DNA of 64,000 bases from Chitinophagaceae bacterium BSSC1 (GTDB lineage: Bacteria; Bacteroidota; Bacteroidia; Chitinophagales; Chitinophagaceae), in assembly GCA_002256435.1 (NCBI GenBank), contig NKJC01000004.1:393103-457102 (forward strand), written 5' to 3'. The notes beneath the pieces were generated by a model that saw only the letters and a list, made by a program, of their open reading frames with translations, was not told where the DNA came from and searched no databases. Of this stretch, positions 42,984 to 51,452 are shown in pieces. The first letter of the stretch is position 1. Each line of letters starts with the position of its first letter. The position numbers were made by a program, and so were the translations under genes.

Positions 42984-43973
42984 TTAGTCAACAGTAAAGG
43001 GATAGTTGGCGTCTATATAAACGTCTTTGTAAACTTCGCTATCATCAGGCCATGGGCTCTCTTCAGCAAAGCGAACGCTCTCATCAACTACGGCATTAAT
43101 TCTATCATCAATTGCTTTTAGGTCTTCTTCAGTTCCAAAGCCATTAGACAAAATGGTATTCCTTACTTTGATAATAGGATCCTGGTCTTTGTACTCTTCC
43201 ACTTCTTCCTTGGAGCGGTATTTCTGAGGATCAGATACAGAGTGACCTTTATAACGATAGGTTTTTAATTCCAATAGGGTTGGACCATCTCCTTCACGTG
43301 CCCTTTTCACCGCACGAGCAACAGCTTCGTGAACAGCTTCTGGGGTCATACCATCTACTTTATCAGCAGGCATTTCATAAGCGTCTGCCAATTTGTAGAT
43401 ATCAATTACGTTAGAAGTTCTTTCAATGCTAGTACCCATGGCGTAGTTATTGTTCTCGCAGATAAATACTACGGGCAATTTCCACAACATGGCTAAGTTA
43501 AAAGTTTCGTGCAACATACCCTGACGGGCTGCGCCATCTCCAAAATAGGTCAAACATACATTGTCTGTACCCTTGTATTTTTCAGCAAAAGCAAGACCGG
43601 CGCCAGTACCTATTTGGGCACCTACAATCCCATGTCCGCCAAAGAAAAAGTGTTCAGCGCTAAAAAAGTGCATGCTACCACCTTTGCCCTTAGAGCAACC
43701 TGTGGCTTTACCATACAATTCAGCCATACAAGCATCAGCAGATACACCCTTAGCCAAAGCCAAACCGTGGTCACGGTAAGCTGTAATAAATGGATCAGAC
43801 TGTTGGGTAGCTGTCATACAACCGGCTGCAATGGCTTCCTGTCCAATATAGGCATGAAAGAATCCGCGGATTTTTCCGGCCATTTTGTACATTTCTTCCG
43901 ATTTCAATTCAAACTGACGAATCAGTTGCATCAATTCGTACCAGTAGAGGTAGGTTTCTTTTGAGAATTTCAT
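42984..43973 (-). CDS. pdhA: pyruvate dehydrogenase E1 component alpha subunit
   Basis: 329 residues from the ATG at 43973 (MKFSKETYLYWYELM); the frame continues to a TTG 27 nt further upstream. Thiamine-diphosphate E1 alpha: GKIRGFFHAYIGQEAIAAG, TAYRDHGLALAKG, KATGCSKGKGGSMHFF (phosphate loop), the TPP motif GDGAARQGMLHETFNLAMLWKLPVVFICENN (GDG...N) and TYRYKGHSVSDP(Q)KYRSKEE around the phosphorylation-type loop. It needs an E1-beta, which is not in the window. A TATATTTG promoter box lies 25 nt upstream. Confidence 0.95.
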   Translation of the reverse strand: MKFSKETYLYWYELMQLIRQFELKSEEMYKMAGKIRGFFHAYIGQEAIAAGCMTATQQSDPFITAYRDHGLALAKGVSADACMAELYGKATGCSKGKGGSMHFFSAEHFFFGGHGIVGAQIGTGAGLAFAEKYKGTDNVCLTYFGDGAARQGMLHETFNLAMLWKLPVVFICENNNYAMGTSIERTSNVIDIYKLADAYEMPADKVDGMTPEAVHEAVARAVKRAREGDGPTLLELKTYRYKGHSVSDPQKYRSKEEVEEYKDQDPIIKVRNTILSNGFGTEEDLKAIDDRINAVVDESVRFAEESPWPDDSEVYKDVYIDANYPFTVD

Positions 43974-43997
43974 GGACAATCTTGCAAATTTTGGACG

Positions 43998-44005
43998 CAA
44001 ATATA
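43998..44005 (-). promoter_or_regulatory. -7 promoter box TATATTTG for pdhA
   Basis: Exact TAnnTTTG match on the minus strand, 25 nt before the pdhA ATG; pdhA is first in a likely run with the TPR, ribH and Fe-S genes. Confidence 0.45.
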
Positions 44006-44066
44006 GGGGTTAGTTGCTAAAAAAGCCCCTAATGTGGAAAAGCCTAAGCCTTATTATTGAATTTAG

Positions 44067-44540
44067 TTAGTAGGTATAGACTGCTTCTTGAATAGCATTA
44101 GGATCTGGAATAGTTAATTCAGCTAAAAAGCGGTTCTCCAGTACCTGAGCGAATGTATTAAAATAAACAATCACGTCTTCACGCTGATTCCTTTTTAACC
44201 ACCTAAAACCACCGGGCAATTGTTCCAACACTTCTCTGTTATTGAGGTATTCTAGATGATGAATATCCGTTGGGGTAAGGCCAATATCTTCTAGCTTTTT
44301 CAACAGAAGTGAAAAAGGAGCATGAGAAACAGAGCAGGATTCCTGACTCAATTCTGTCCATTCACCAATACCTGTGTGTGCATAGGTCAAAATTTCTTCT
44401 TGACTCAATTGGGCAACTACTTGTAATAGGTTCCCACAATTGCAAGCACCATGGTTTCCCCAGGCATAATGTGTGCCGGTAGAAAGGCGATTAGCTGTAA
44501 CTCTTAAAGCATCTATTAAAGCAAGGTTGGGATATGCCAT
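44067..44540 (-). CDS. conserved hypothetical protein
   Basis: 157 residues from the ATG at 44540 (MAYPNLALIDALRVTANRLSTG). Features: HYAWGNHGACNCGNLLQVVAQLSQEEI with a C-x-C pair, TELSQESCSVSHAP, then a strongly charged helix FRWLKRNQREDVIVYFNTFAQVLENRFLAEL. No signal peptide, so cytoplasmic. I do not recognise the family; the histidine and cysteine spacing near residues 28-38 (H...H..C.C) could bind a metal. The gene sits alone between pdhA and the fasciclin gene and is divergent from the latter. Confidence 0.6.
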   Translation of the reverse strand: MAYPNLALIDALRVTANRLSTGTHYAWGNHGACNCGNLLQVVAQLSQEEILTYAHTGIGEWTELSQESCSVSHAPFSLLLKKLEDIGLTPTDIHHLEYLNNREVLEQLPGGFRWLKRNQREDVIVYFNTFAQVLENRFLAELTIPDPNAIQEAVYTY

Positions 44541-44687
44541 GATTATGATTTTATAAAATAACACAGTACAAAAGAAAATGTTGTGATAGAAAGACAGCTT
44601 TATTTTTTACCGTTCATCCTATATCTACGTTTTTTTTGAACACCTATTCTGTTTAAGCGTTAGTACTATTAAATTAAACAAAATCAC

Positions 44688-45200
44688 ATGAAAATGAAAT
44701 TCTTGACCACATTGATGATTGCAGTAGTAGGTTTATTTGGTACCGTATCTGCACAAAAAACTGTTGTAGACATTGCCGTTGGTTCAAAAGACCATAGCAC
44801 TTTAGTTGCAGCTGTTAAAGCAGCTGGCTTGGTTGAAACCTTACAAAGTGCTGGACCATTTACCGTATTTGCTCCAACCAATGCTGCATTTGCAAAATTG
44901 CCTGCAGGTACTGTAGAGACTTTATTAAAACCAGAAAACAAAGCAACCCTTGCTAAAATTTTAACCTACCACGTTGTAGCAGGTAATTTAGACGCTGCTG
45001 CTGTTGTAGCTGCTATCAAAGCTGGTAATGGCAAAGCTGTTGTAAAAACAGTAAGCGGTGGTTCTTTAACAGCTTCTTTAAAAGATGGTAAAGTAATCTT
45101 AACTGATGAGAAAGGTGGCGTTGCAACAGTAGTAGCAACTGACATCAAAGCTGGTAACGGTGTTGTGCACGTAATTGACACAGTAGTATTGCCTAAATAA
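44688..45200 (+). CDS. secreted fasciclin-domain protein
   Basis: 170 residues: a signal peptide ([23 protein letters not shown]) and one fasciclin domain (about 28-168). The two FAS1 conserved boxes are seen: H1 as [17 protein letters not shown] and H2 as [14 protein letters not shown] at the C-terminus, with the TYHVVAG YH motif between. Single-domain fasciclin proteins are secreted or surface adhesion proteins. Own promoter region (divergent 147-bp gap) and own terminator. Confidence 0.93.
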   Translation: MKMKFLTTLMIAVVGLFGTVSAQKTVVDIAVGSKDHSTLVAAVKAAGLVETLQSAGPFTVFAPTNAAFAKLPAGTVETLLKPENKATLAKILTYHVVAGNLDAAAVVAAIKAGNGKAVVKTVSGGSLTASLKDGKVILTDEKGGVATVVATDIKAGNGVVHVIDTVVLPK

Positions 45201-45226
45201 TTGTTTGAGTTAGTAAGTAAGAAAAA

Positions 45227-45260
45227 GGGGTAAGCAATTTGTTTTGCTTACCCCTCATTT
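45227..45260 (+). terminator. bidirectional terminator between fasciclin and pruA genes
   Basis: Stem GGGGTAAGCAA / TTGCTTACCCC (45227-45237 and 45244-45254) has T-rich flanks on both strands (TCATTTTTT after it, CCCCTTTTTC on the other strand), suited to the two convergent genes. Confidence 0.85.
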
Positions 45261-45278
45261 TTTATTCCAAGATCTTAA

Positions 45279-46910
45279 TTATGCTTCATTTAAAAATGCA
45301 TAACGATAATCAGTAGGAGGATTGAATGTTTCTTTAATGGTTCTAGCACTTAACCAACGATAGAGGTTTAATTGACTACCTGCTTTGTCATTGGTTCCAG
45401 AAGCACGTGCTCCACCAAAAGGTTGTTGACCAACCACGGCACCTGTTGGTTTGTCGTTGATATAAAAATTACCAGCAGCATTACGCAACTTGTTGGTAGC
45501 CAATTCAACAGCAGCCCTGTCTTGACTTAAAATAGCACCAGTTAAAGCATAATTAGAAGTACCATCTAATAATTCTAAGGTAGCTTCAAATTTCTCAGCA
45601 TCGTAAACATAGAGGGTTAATACTGGCCCAAAAATTTCTTCACACATGGTAGTGTATTTAGGATCCTTGGTTACAATCACCGTAGGTTCTACAAAATAGC
45701 CCTTGGTCTTGCTGTATCCTCCACCTACTAAAATGCTGGCCTTCTTATTCTTCTTCACATTATTAATATAGCGCGTGATATTGGTAAATGATTTTTCATC
45801 TATCACGGCATTCACAAAATTGCTAAAGTCTTCTACGGTTCCCATTTTCATGCTCTTGATAGCAGCAACTAATTTGGTCTTTACTTCTTCAGCCATATTG
45901 CTTGGAATATAAGCCCTTGAAGCAGCAGAACATTTTTGACCTTGGTACTCAAATGCACCACGGGCAAGGGCGGTAACCACGGCGTCTACATTGGCGCTCT
46001 TGTGTGCAATCACAAAATCCTTACCACCGGTTTCTCCTACAATTCTAGGATAGCTGCGGTATTTACCCATGTTCTCACCAATGGTCTTCCACATACTATT
46101 AAATACGCCCGTAGAACCTGTAAAGTGAACACCAGCAAAATCGCGGTGGTTAAAACAGATAGAACCAAGCGTAGGACCATCTACATAAATCAAGTTAATC
46201 ACGCCATCTGGCAAACCTGCTTCTTTTAAAATGCGCATAAATAATTGCGCAGAATAAATTTGGGTATTGGCTGGTTTCCAAACAACCACATTGCCACACA
46301 TAGCAGCAGAAGTAGGTAGGTTACCACCAATGGCAGTAAAGTTGAATGGGGTAATAGCAAGAACAAATCCTTCCAATGGACGCCATTCCAAACGGTTGTG
46401 CATACCTGGCGCAGAAAGGGGTTGTTCCTTATAAATATTGCTCAAGAAATGCACGTTAAAACGCAAGAAGTCAATCAGCTCACAAGCAGCATCAATCTCA
46501 GCTTGATAGGCATTCTTACTTTGTCCCAACATAGTAGCCGCATTCATTTGAAAGCGATACTTGGTGGCCAGCAAATCTGCTGCTTTCAAGAAAATATGTG
46601 CACGGTTTTCCCAGCTCATATCGGCCCAAGCCTGTTTGGCTTTTAAAGCAGCATCAATGGCTTGGTTTACGTGGGTAGCATTACCCGCGTGAAAAGTTCC
46701 CAATACATGGGACAATTCGTGTGGGGGATGAATATCGTGTTTAATACCTGTTCTAACAGATTTGGAACCAATATACATAGGAATGTCAATTGGTTTCTTT
46801 TTTAAATCGGCCAAAGCCTTTTTCAAACTGGCTCTTTCAGGACTACCTGGAGCATAATTCAATACAGGTTCGTTGGCAGGCATGGGATAGGAAAAATATC
46901 CAAGACTCAT
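45279..46910 (-). CDS. pruA: L-glutamate gamma-semialdehyde dehydrogenase (P5C dehydrogenase)
   Basis: 543 residues. Class 4 aldehyde dehydrogenase of proline degradation: oxidises glutamate semialdehyde to glutamate. Signatures: FVLAITPFNFTAIGGNLPTSAAMCGNVVVWKPA (NAD binding), VGETGGKDFVIAH with the general-base Glu, YQGQKCSAASRAYIP with the catalytic Cys, and EEIFGPVLTLYVY. It lacks the PutA proline dehydrogenase domain, so a separate proline dehydrogenase is expected elsewhere. The start ATG at 46910 begins MSLGYFSYPMPANEPVLNYAPGSPER, normal for the family. Confidence 0.95.
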   Translation of the reverse strand: MSLGYFSYPMPANEPVLNYAPGSPERASLKKALADLKKKPIDIPMYIGSKSVRTGIKHDIHPPHELSHVLGTFHAGNATHVNQAIDAALKAKQAWADMSWENRAHIFLKAADLLATKYRFQMNAATMLGQSKNAYQAEIDAACELIDFLRFNVHFLSNIYKEQPLSAPGMHNRLEWRPLEGFVLAITPFNFTAIGGNLPTSAAMCGNVVVWKPANTQIYSAQLFMRILKEAGLPDGVINLIYVDGPTLGSICFNHRDFAGVHFTGSTGVFNSMWKTIGENMGKYRSYPRIVGETGGKDFVIAHKSANVDAVVTALARGAFEYQGQKCSAASRAYIPSNMAEEVKTKLVAAIKSMKMGTVEDFSNFVNAVIDEKSFTNITRYINNVKKNKKASILVGGGYSKTKGYFVEPTVIVTKDPKYTTMCEEIFGPVLTLYVYDAEKFEATLELLDGTSNYALTGAILSQDRAAVELATNKLRNAAGNFYINDKPTGAVVGQQPFGGARASGTNDKAGSQLNLYRWLSARTIKETFNPPTDYRYAFLNEA

Positions 46911-46960
46911 GGTGATAGGTTTAGTTTAGGTGCGCAAGTTAAGAAACAAAATGAATCCGT

Positions 46961-46968
46961 AAATTTGT
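46961..46968 (+). promoter_or_regulatory. -7 promoter box TAAATTTG abutting a start codon
   Basis: Exact TAnnTTTG match whose G lies 4 nt before the A of the GlmU-like gene ATG; predicts a leaderless or nearly leaderless mRNA. Confidence 0.5.
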
Positions 46969-46971
46969 AGC

Positions 46972-48132
46972 ATGTCATTGATTTTATTTGACCCAGCTAA
47001 TCGGGAATCCCTTTTTCCCCTCACCAGTACCAAGGCCTTTGCAAGTTTAAGATTTGGCATTTTGTCAATATCTGAAAGATGGCAATGGAAAACCAAGCAA
47101 GAAATTTTTGTGCACACTGCCCCTTATTTGCAACCATTGTATGCAGTTCCTACAGATGGTGCACATTTTTGGGTGAATGCCGCTGTAATGCCTGATGACG
47201 CATTGATTGAGCGTATCATGGATTTGGCACCAGAACATTGTCTTTGTGACGAAAACGGATTGATTGCTGCCAAAACCAATCTGGCTTTTTGTGATTTTCA
47301 AGCCAATGCGGCGCAATTTCAACAGTGTCACCATTATCAAATGGTTAAGCGTTTGCAACATCCCTGGGAAATTATGTTGTGGAATGATGCCATGATTAGG
47401 GAAGATTTTAAATTGGTAACCAAGGGTAGGGCTTCACAACCCATATCGCCAACTGTGAACCTTTTACAGCAGGCCGATATTTTTATTGAAGAAGGCGCTA
47501 AGCTGGAATTCTGTACCCTGAACTCCAAAACAGGCCCTATCTATATTGGCAAAGACGCAGAGATTATGGAAGGTTCTTCTATCAGAGGACCCTTTTCATT
47601 GGGCACCAATGCCTTGGTAAAAATGAATAGCCGTATTTATGGAGCTACCACTTTAGGGCCTGGTGTTTTGGGTGGTGGAGAGATCAAGAATACCGTGATC
47701 ATGGGTTTTACCAACAAAGCACACGATGGTTATCTAGGCGATGCTGTAATAGGTGAGTGGTGCAATTTTGGTGCTGGAACTACCAATAGTAATGTGAAAA
47801 ATACAGCTGGAGACGTAAAAGTTTGGGACTATGGTACCAATACCTATCAATCCGTTGGACAAAAATGTGGGCTCATTATGGGAGACTATAGCCGTATTTC
47901 TATCAATAGCTCCATTAACACAGGATCCGTGATTGGCGTGAGTTGTAATGTATTTGGAGCAGGTTTATTACCTACTATTATTGAAGACTTTAGCTGGGGT
48001 GCCAGCGGTAACCGATACGATTTTCAAAAAGCCCTTTTTGCCATTGATAATTGGAAGAAAATGAAATGGTCTTCTTTAACGGAAGCTGAAACTAGCGTTT
48101 TGGAAGTTATCTTTGCAAAAATTCAACACTGA
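46972..48132 (+). CDS. GlmU-like protein (NTP_transf_4 plus left-handed beta-helix)
   Basis: 386 residues. The N-terminal part (1-170: MSLILFDPANRESLFPLTSTKAFASLRFGILSISERW) resembles the NTP_transf_4 domain of Bacteroidota; it lacks the LAAGxGxRM loop of true GlmU uridyltransferase. The C-terminal hexapeptide beta-helix (about 195-340: IYIGKDAEIMEGSSIRGPFSLGTNALVKMNSRIYGATTLGPGVLGGGEIKNTVIMGFTNKAHDGYLGDAVIGEWCNFGAGTTNSN) matches the acyltransferase/pyrophosphorylase type. Possibly a sugar-nucleotide transferase in cell wall synthesis. Head of an operon with tpiA and the hemerythrin gene. Confidence 0.75.
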   Translation: MSLILFDPANRESLFPLTSTKAFASLRFGILSISERWQWKTKQEIFVHTAPYLQPLYAVPTDGAHFWVNAAVMPDDALIERIMDLAPEHCLCDENGLIAAKTNLAFCDFQANAAQFQQCHHYQMVKRLQHPWEIMLWNDAMIREDFKLVTKGRASQPISPTVNLLQQADIFIEEGAKLEFCTLNSKTGPIYIGKDAEIMEGSSIRGPFSLGTNALVKMNSRIYGATTLGPGVLGGGEIKNTVIMGFTNKAHDGYLGDAVIGEWCNFGAGTTNSNVKNTAGDVKVWDYGTNTYQSVGQKCGLIMGDYSRISINSSINTGSVIGVSCNVFGAGLLPTIIEDFSWGASGNRYDFQKALFAIDNWKKMKWSSLTEAETSVLEVIFAKIQH

Positions 48133-48160
48133 TTATTATTTAAATTATTATAAGAACAAC

Positions 48161-48922
48161 ATGAGACAACAAATTGCCGCAGCAAACTGGAAAATGAATT
48201 TAACCCTTCAACAGGGAGAACAATTGTTAAACGAGATAATTGCAAAGCCACATAGCTTGTCTGCGCATCAGTCAGCCGTATTTGCGGTTCCTTTTCCATA
48301 CCTGCCCATGGCTCAGGCCAAGTTGGCTGGAAAAACCAATGTATTTGTAGCAGCACAAAACTGTTCTAACAAAAAATCAGGAGCTTATACTGGTGAGGTA
48401 TCTGTAGAAATTTTGCAGTCTGTAGGCATACAATATGTAGTAGTGGGTCACTCAGAAAGAAGGGAATATTTTAATGAAAGCAATCAATTATTGGCTGAGA
48501 AGTTAGACATCTGTTTAGCAAATAGTATGAAACCCATTTTCTGCTGCGGAGAACCTTTAGAAATTAGAGAAGCTGGAACACAAAATGAATTTGTTGCCAA
48601 ACAATTGGCGGAATCTTTATATCACTTAAGCGCAGAACAATTACAACAAGTGGTCATTGCCTACGAACCCATCTGGGCTATTGGTACAGGCAAAACTGCA
48701 AGCAGTGCACAGGCTCAAGAAATTCATGCTTTTATCCGCGCTGAATTAGCTGCCAAATATGGCGCTGAAGTTGCCAATAATATCAGCATCTTATATGGTG
48801 GTAGTGTAAAAGCAGCCAATGCCGTAGAACTATTTTCTCAACCCGATGTAGACGGTGGCTTAGTAGGTGGAGCTTCACTGATTGCAGACGAATTTGTAGC
48901 TATCATCAACGCACTTAAGTAA
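48161..48922 (+). CDS. tpiA: triose-phosphate isomerase
   Basis: 253 residues from the ATG at 48161 (MRQQIAAANWKMN); an upstream in-frame start at 48113 would add 16 residues without family support. The catalytic residues are visible: N and K in AANWKMN, the His of VVVGHSERREYF, the Glu of YEPIWAIGTGKTAS, and the phosphate loop ILYGGSVKAANAVELFSQPDVDGGLVGGASL. Glycolysis. The stop overlaps the ATG of the hemerythrin gene (TAATG), so the two are translationally coupled. Confidence 0.96.
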   Translation: MRQQIAAANWKMNLTLQQGEQLLNEIIAKPHSLSAHQSAVFAVPFPYLPMAQAKLAGKTNVFVAAQNCSNKKSGAYTGEVSVEILQSVGIQYVVVGHSERREYFNESNQLLAEKLDICLANSMKPIFCCGEPLEIREAGTQNEFVAKQLAESLYHLSAEQLQQVVIAYEPIWAIGTGKTASSAQAQEIHAFIRAELAAKYGAEVANNISILYGGSVKAANAVELFSQPDVDGGLVGGASLIADEFVAIINALK

Positions 48923-49407
48923 TGGCTTTAAAGAGAGATGAAGCCCTGCAACCCTTAAGCAGGCAGCACCACCAAGGATTGTTGGTGTCATTGTTTTTGT
49001 CTAATGGACTAAAAAAAGGCGTGGCTTCCAAACCAATGCGTGACTTTATCTTGCAATTTTGGCAGGATGATTTGCTCAAACATTTTGAAGCCGAAGAACA
49101 GGTGTTGGTACCTTTTGCCAAACCCTATGCCATTTTAGAACCCTTGATCACGCGCATGTTGTTGGAACACCAGCAAATTGTGTTATTGATTAATCGGATT
49201 AACAATGAAGCAAGGGCCGAGCAATTAGAAACCATCAAGGAATTTGCAGATAAATTAGAACAGCATATTCGTTTTGAAGAAAGAGAACTCTTTGAACAAA
49301 TGCAAATTAGTTTGTCTGCAGAAGATATGTCTGTACTCAATTTTGCTTTTAGTGCACAAACAGAAAAAGATTTCTGTGTGCGCTATCCTGATAAATTCTG
49401 GGAATAA
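48922..49407 (+). CDS. hemerythrin HHE-domain protein
   Basis: 161 residues, cytoplasmic. The four-helix HHE pattern for a di-iron site is complete: L.RQHHQGLLVSLFL, DLLKHFEAEEQVLVPFA (H..E.E), MLLEHQQIVLLINR (EH) and LEQHIRFEERELFEQMQ (H..FEERE). A typical role is O2, NO or iron sensing or repair. It overlaps the tpiA stop by one nucleotide. Direct linkage of a hemerythrin to tpiA is unusual in my experience. The stop codon is next to that of the convergent TsaC gene. Confidence 0.85.
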   Translation: MALKRDEALQPLSRQHHQGLLVSLFLSNGLKKGVASKPMRDFILQFWQDDLLKHFEAEEQVLVPFAKPYAILEPLITRMLLEHQQIVLLINRINNEARAEQLETIKEFADKLEQHIRFEERELFEQMQISLSAEDMSVLNFAFSAQTEKDFCVRYPDKFWE

Positions 49408-50367
49408 TTACTTGTGAATGGCTTGGGCTCTTTCTAGGCGGTCATTGATGGCCCGCCCCAAACCCTTGTCAGGAAAGCGTTCTGCCAGAATTACGTCAAA
49501 ACTAAATTCATCAATACTGCGCATCACTGCAAAAAGGTGTTGTGCAGCTTCATTGATATCGCACTTGGGCGATAGTATATATTGATGACCACTGATCAAA
49601 CCTTCATAGGATTTGCAAAAAGAAATGGTGGCCACGTGTAAGTGGTTAAATTCTTTTAAGAGTGTTGGAATATCACCAAGATACATAGGTGTCTTGGTGG
49701 CATAATGGCTCTTCATCTGCCCCGGTGTATCCAATTGTTGGTGATTGGTTTTGCGCACTACGGGTAAGCCCGTTACTGCTTCCATTTCTTCTGCCGTAAC
49801 TGCGCCAAGGCGATGTAATATTATCTGACCATCTCTAACTTCAGCAATGGTAGATTCAACACCTACTTCACAAGGGCCACCATCTAATATATAATCCACC
49901 CGGTTATTCAATCCATCCAATACATGTCTAGCATTGGTAGGGCTTACATAACCAAAAGGATTGGCACTTGGCGCTGCCAAAGGAAAATTCAATTTGTGTA
50001 ATAGTCTGAGTGTTAAAGGATGCCTTGGAATCCGAACAGCCACTTTGGAACTACCCGCCGTAACCAGATCTGGAATCAGGTCTTTCTTTGGTAATAACAA
50101 CGTAAATGGACCCGGCATAAATGCTTCAGCCAATTGTTGGCTAATTGGATCCAGTTCAGCATATAACTTAATGTCCTCTACGGTTGCCACATGAATAATC
50201 AAAGGATTAAAACTAGGTCTGTCCTTGGCACTAAATATTTTTACCACAGCAGCTTCTTCTAATGCGTTACCAGCCAATCCGTACACGGTTTCTGTGGGAA
50301 TGGCCACCAACCCGTTTTCCTCTAATATACTAGCCGCTATCTCAATATTTTTACCAATACTTGTCAT
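49408..50367 (-). CDS. L-threonylcarbamoyladenylate synthase (Sua5-type TsaC)
   Basis: 319 residues. The YrdC domain (1-185): LVAIPTETVYGLAGNALEEAAVVKIFSAKDRPSFNPLIIHV, the FMPGPFTLLLPKK loop and the LAAPSANPFGYVSPTNARHVLD segment with ATP and substrate contacts. The C-terminal Sua5 domain (about 210-319: QLDTPGQMKSHYATKTPMY) is present, so this is the longer Sua5 form. It makes threonylcarbamoyl-AMP for tRNA t6A37 modification. 6 nt from the Kir channel gene on the same strand. Confidence 0.92.
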   Translation of the reverse strand: MTSIGKNIEIAASILEENGLVAIPTETVYGLAGNALEEAAVVKIFSAKDRPSFNPLIIHVATVEDIKLYAELDPISQQLAEAFMPGPFTLLLPKKDLIPDLVTAGSSKVAVRIPRHPLTLRLLHKLNFPLAAPSANPFGYVSPTNARHVLDGLNNRVDYILDGGPCEVGVESTIAEVRDGQIILHRLGAVTAEEMEAVTGLPVVRKTNHQQLDTPGQMKSHYATKTPMYLGDIPTLLKEFNHLHVATISFCKSYEGLISGHQYILSPKCDINEAAQHLFAVMRSIDEFSFDVILAERFPDKGLGRAINDRLERAQAIHK

Positions 50368-50373
50368 GAAATC

Positions 50374-51339
50374 TTAAAATTGAATAGGTAATTCCGCAGG
50401 AGCATAATGATCCAGTTTATCTAATTCCAAAATGGTACCAGTACCCGCTTCGTTGGGATGATACATGGGAACATATTTGGCGCCATACACAAATTCCTCA
50501 AATCTATAAGAGGCCTTGGAGATAACTGTATTGGAAAAACTCTCGTCAAATCCTTGTACAAAAACCAATAATTCTGTTTGCGCCGCTTCTATCTCTGCTT
50601 TGCTTAATTGATAAAGTGGGCTCTCTTCATTTATAGGATGTACCAGTGTCCAATTAGCCGTCATGGTACTGGCTTTTGCAATATCCAAGGGCATATTGAA
50701 AAACTTATTCTTGATAATTCCATCTTCCAACACTTTCATGGCAATGGTTACTTTCACTTCTACATTCACCAAATAGTTCTTGGTATAGGGCGCCATTCTA
50801 AACATCAGTGCAACACCATCTTTAAAAGGGGCAAATAAGGCATTATGGCTATATCTAATAAATGACCTAGGTCTGGCAAAACGTCCATAGAGTAAACCCG
50901 TAACAAGGGCAAAACTCATTAGCCCTGTTAAAGCTTCAAAACTGGCCACAAAACTGGCTAGAAAACCCACTGGATTAATCCTGCCATAACCCACGGTGGT
51001 AAAGGTTTGGGCACTAAAAAAGAAAGCTTCCCCAAATTTTTCACCCAAAGTATTGGCCACCATACCGCTGAGGTGTTCTAGTCCAATCAATAGGTAGATT
51101 CCTGCAAAAATCAGGTTGATGCCAATAAAAAAGACCATGATGGCTACCAAGAATTTCCAGCGTTTCATGCTCAGAAGGGTATGGTAGAGGTTTAGTCTTT
51201 GCCAAAAATGTAAGCCCCTGACCTCAATATTGGCCTTTCCATCTTTGGCAAAAAAACGGCCACCACTCAAGGCAGTATTGGTTCCCAACCCAGTTTCATT
51301 GTTTTCCTGGGCCTGTTTGTTCCATTTTTTAAATACCAT
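50374..51339 (-). CDS. inward-rectifier potassium channel (Kir)
   Basis: 321 residues from the ATG at 51339 (MVFKKWNKQAQEN); the frame extends to a TTG 42 nt upstream. Two transmembrane helices (about 62-86 and 126-146) surround a pore loop FFFSAQTFTTVGYGRINP with selectivity filter TVGYG at 115-119. The C-terminal cytoplasmic Ig-like domain (about 160-320: LMFRMAPYTKNYLVNVEVKVTIAMK ... TLVHPINEESPLYQLSKAEIEAAQTELLVFVQGFDESFSNTVISKASYRFEEFVYG) is the Kir ligand-gating domain of bacterial KirBac channels. Likely sets membrane potential. Confidence 0.92.
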   Translation of the reverse strand: MVFKKWNKQAQENNETGLGTNTALSGGRFFAKDGKANIEVRGLHFWQRLNLYHTLLSMKRWKFLVAIMVFFIGINLIFAGIYLLIGLEHLSGMVANTLGEKFGEAFFFSAQTFTTVGYGRINPVGFLASFVASFEALTGLMSFALVTGLLYGRFARPRSFIRYSHNALFAPFKDGVALMFRMAPYTKNYLVNVEVKVTIAMKVLEDGIIKNKFFNMPLDIAKASTMTANWTLVHPINEESPLYQLSKAEIEAAQTELLVFVQGFDESFSNTVISKASYRFEEFVYGAKYVPMYHPNEAGTGTILELDKLDHYAPAELPIQF

Positions 51340-51437
51340 GAGGGGGGCTTGATTTGTTTCAAAAATAAAGCCTTTCTGCAAATTCTAGATAATCATGTCT
51401 TTAATCACTTAATGTTTCGTTTTCTGCTTCCTGCTCC

Positions 51438-51445
51438 TATCTTTG
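51438..51445 (+). promoter_or_regulatory. -7 promoter box TATCTTTG close to the lepA start
   Basis: Exact TAnnTTTG match with its G 8 nt before the lepA ATG (TATCTTTGCAGCC context). The transcript leader would be about 0-3 nt. Confidence 0.45.
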
Positions 51446-51452
51446 CAGCCTT

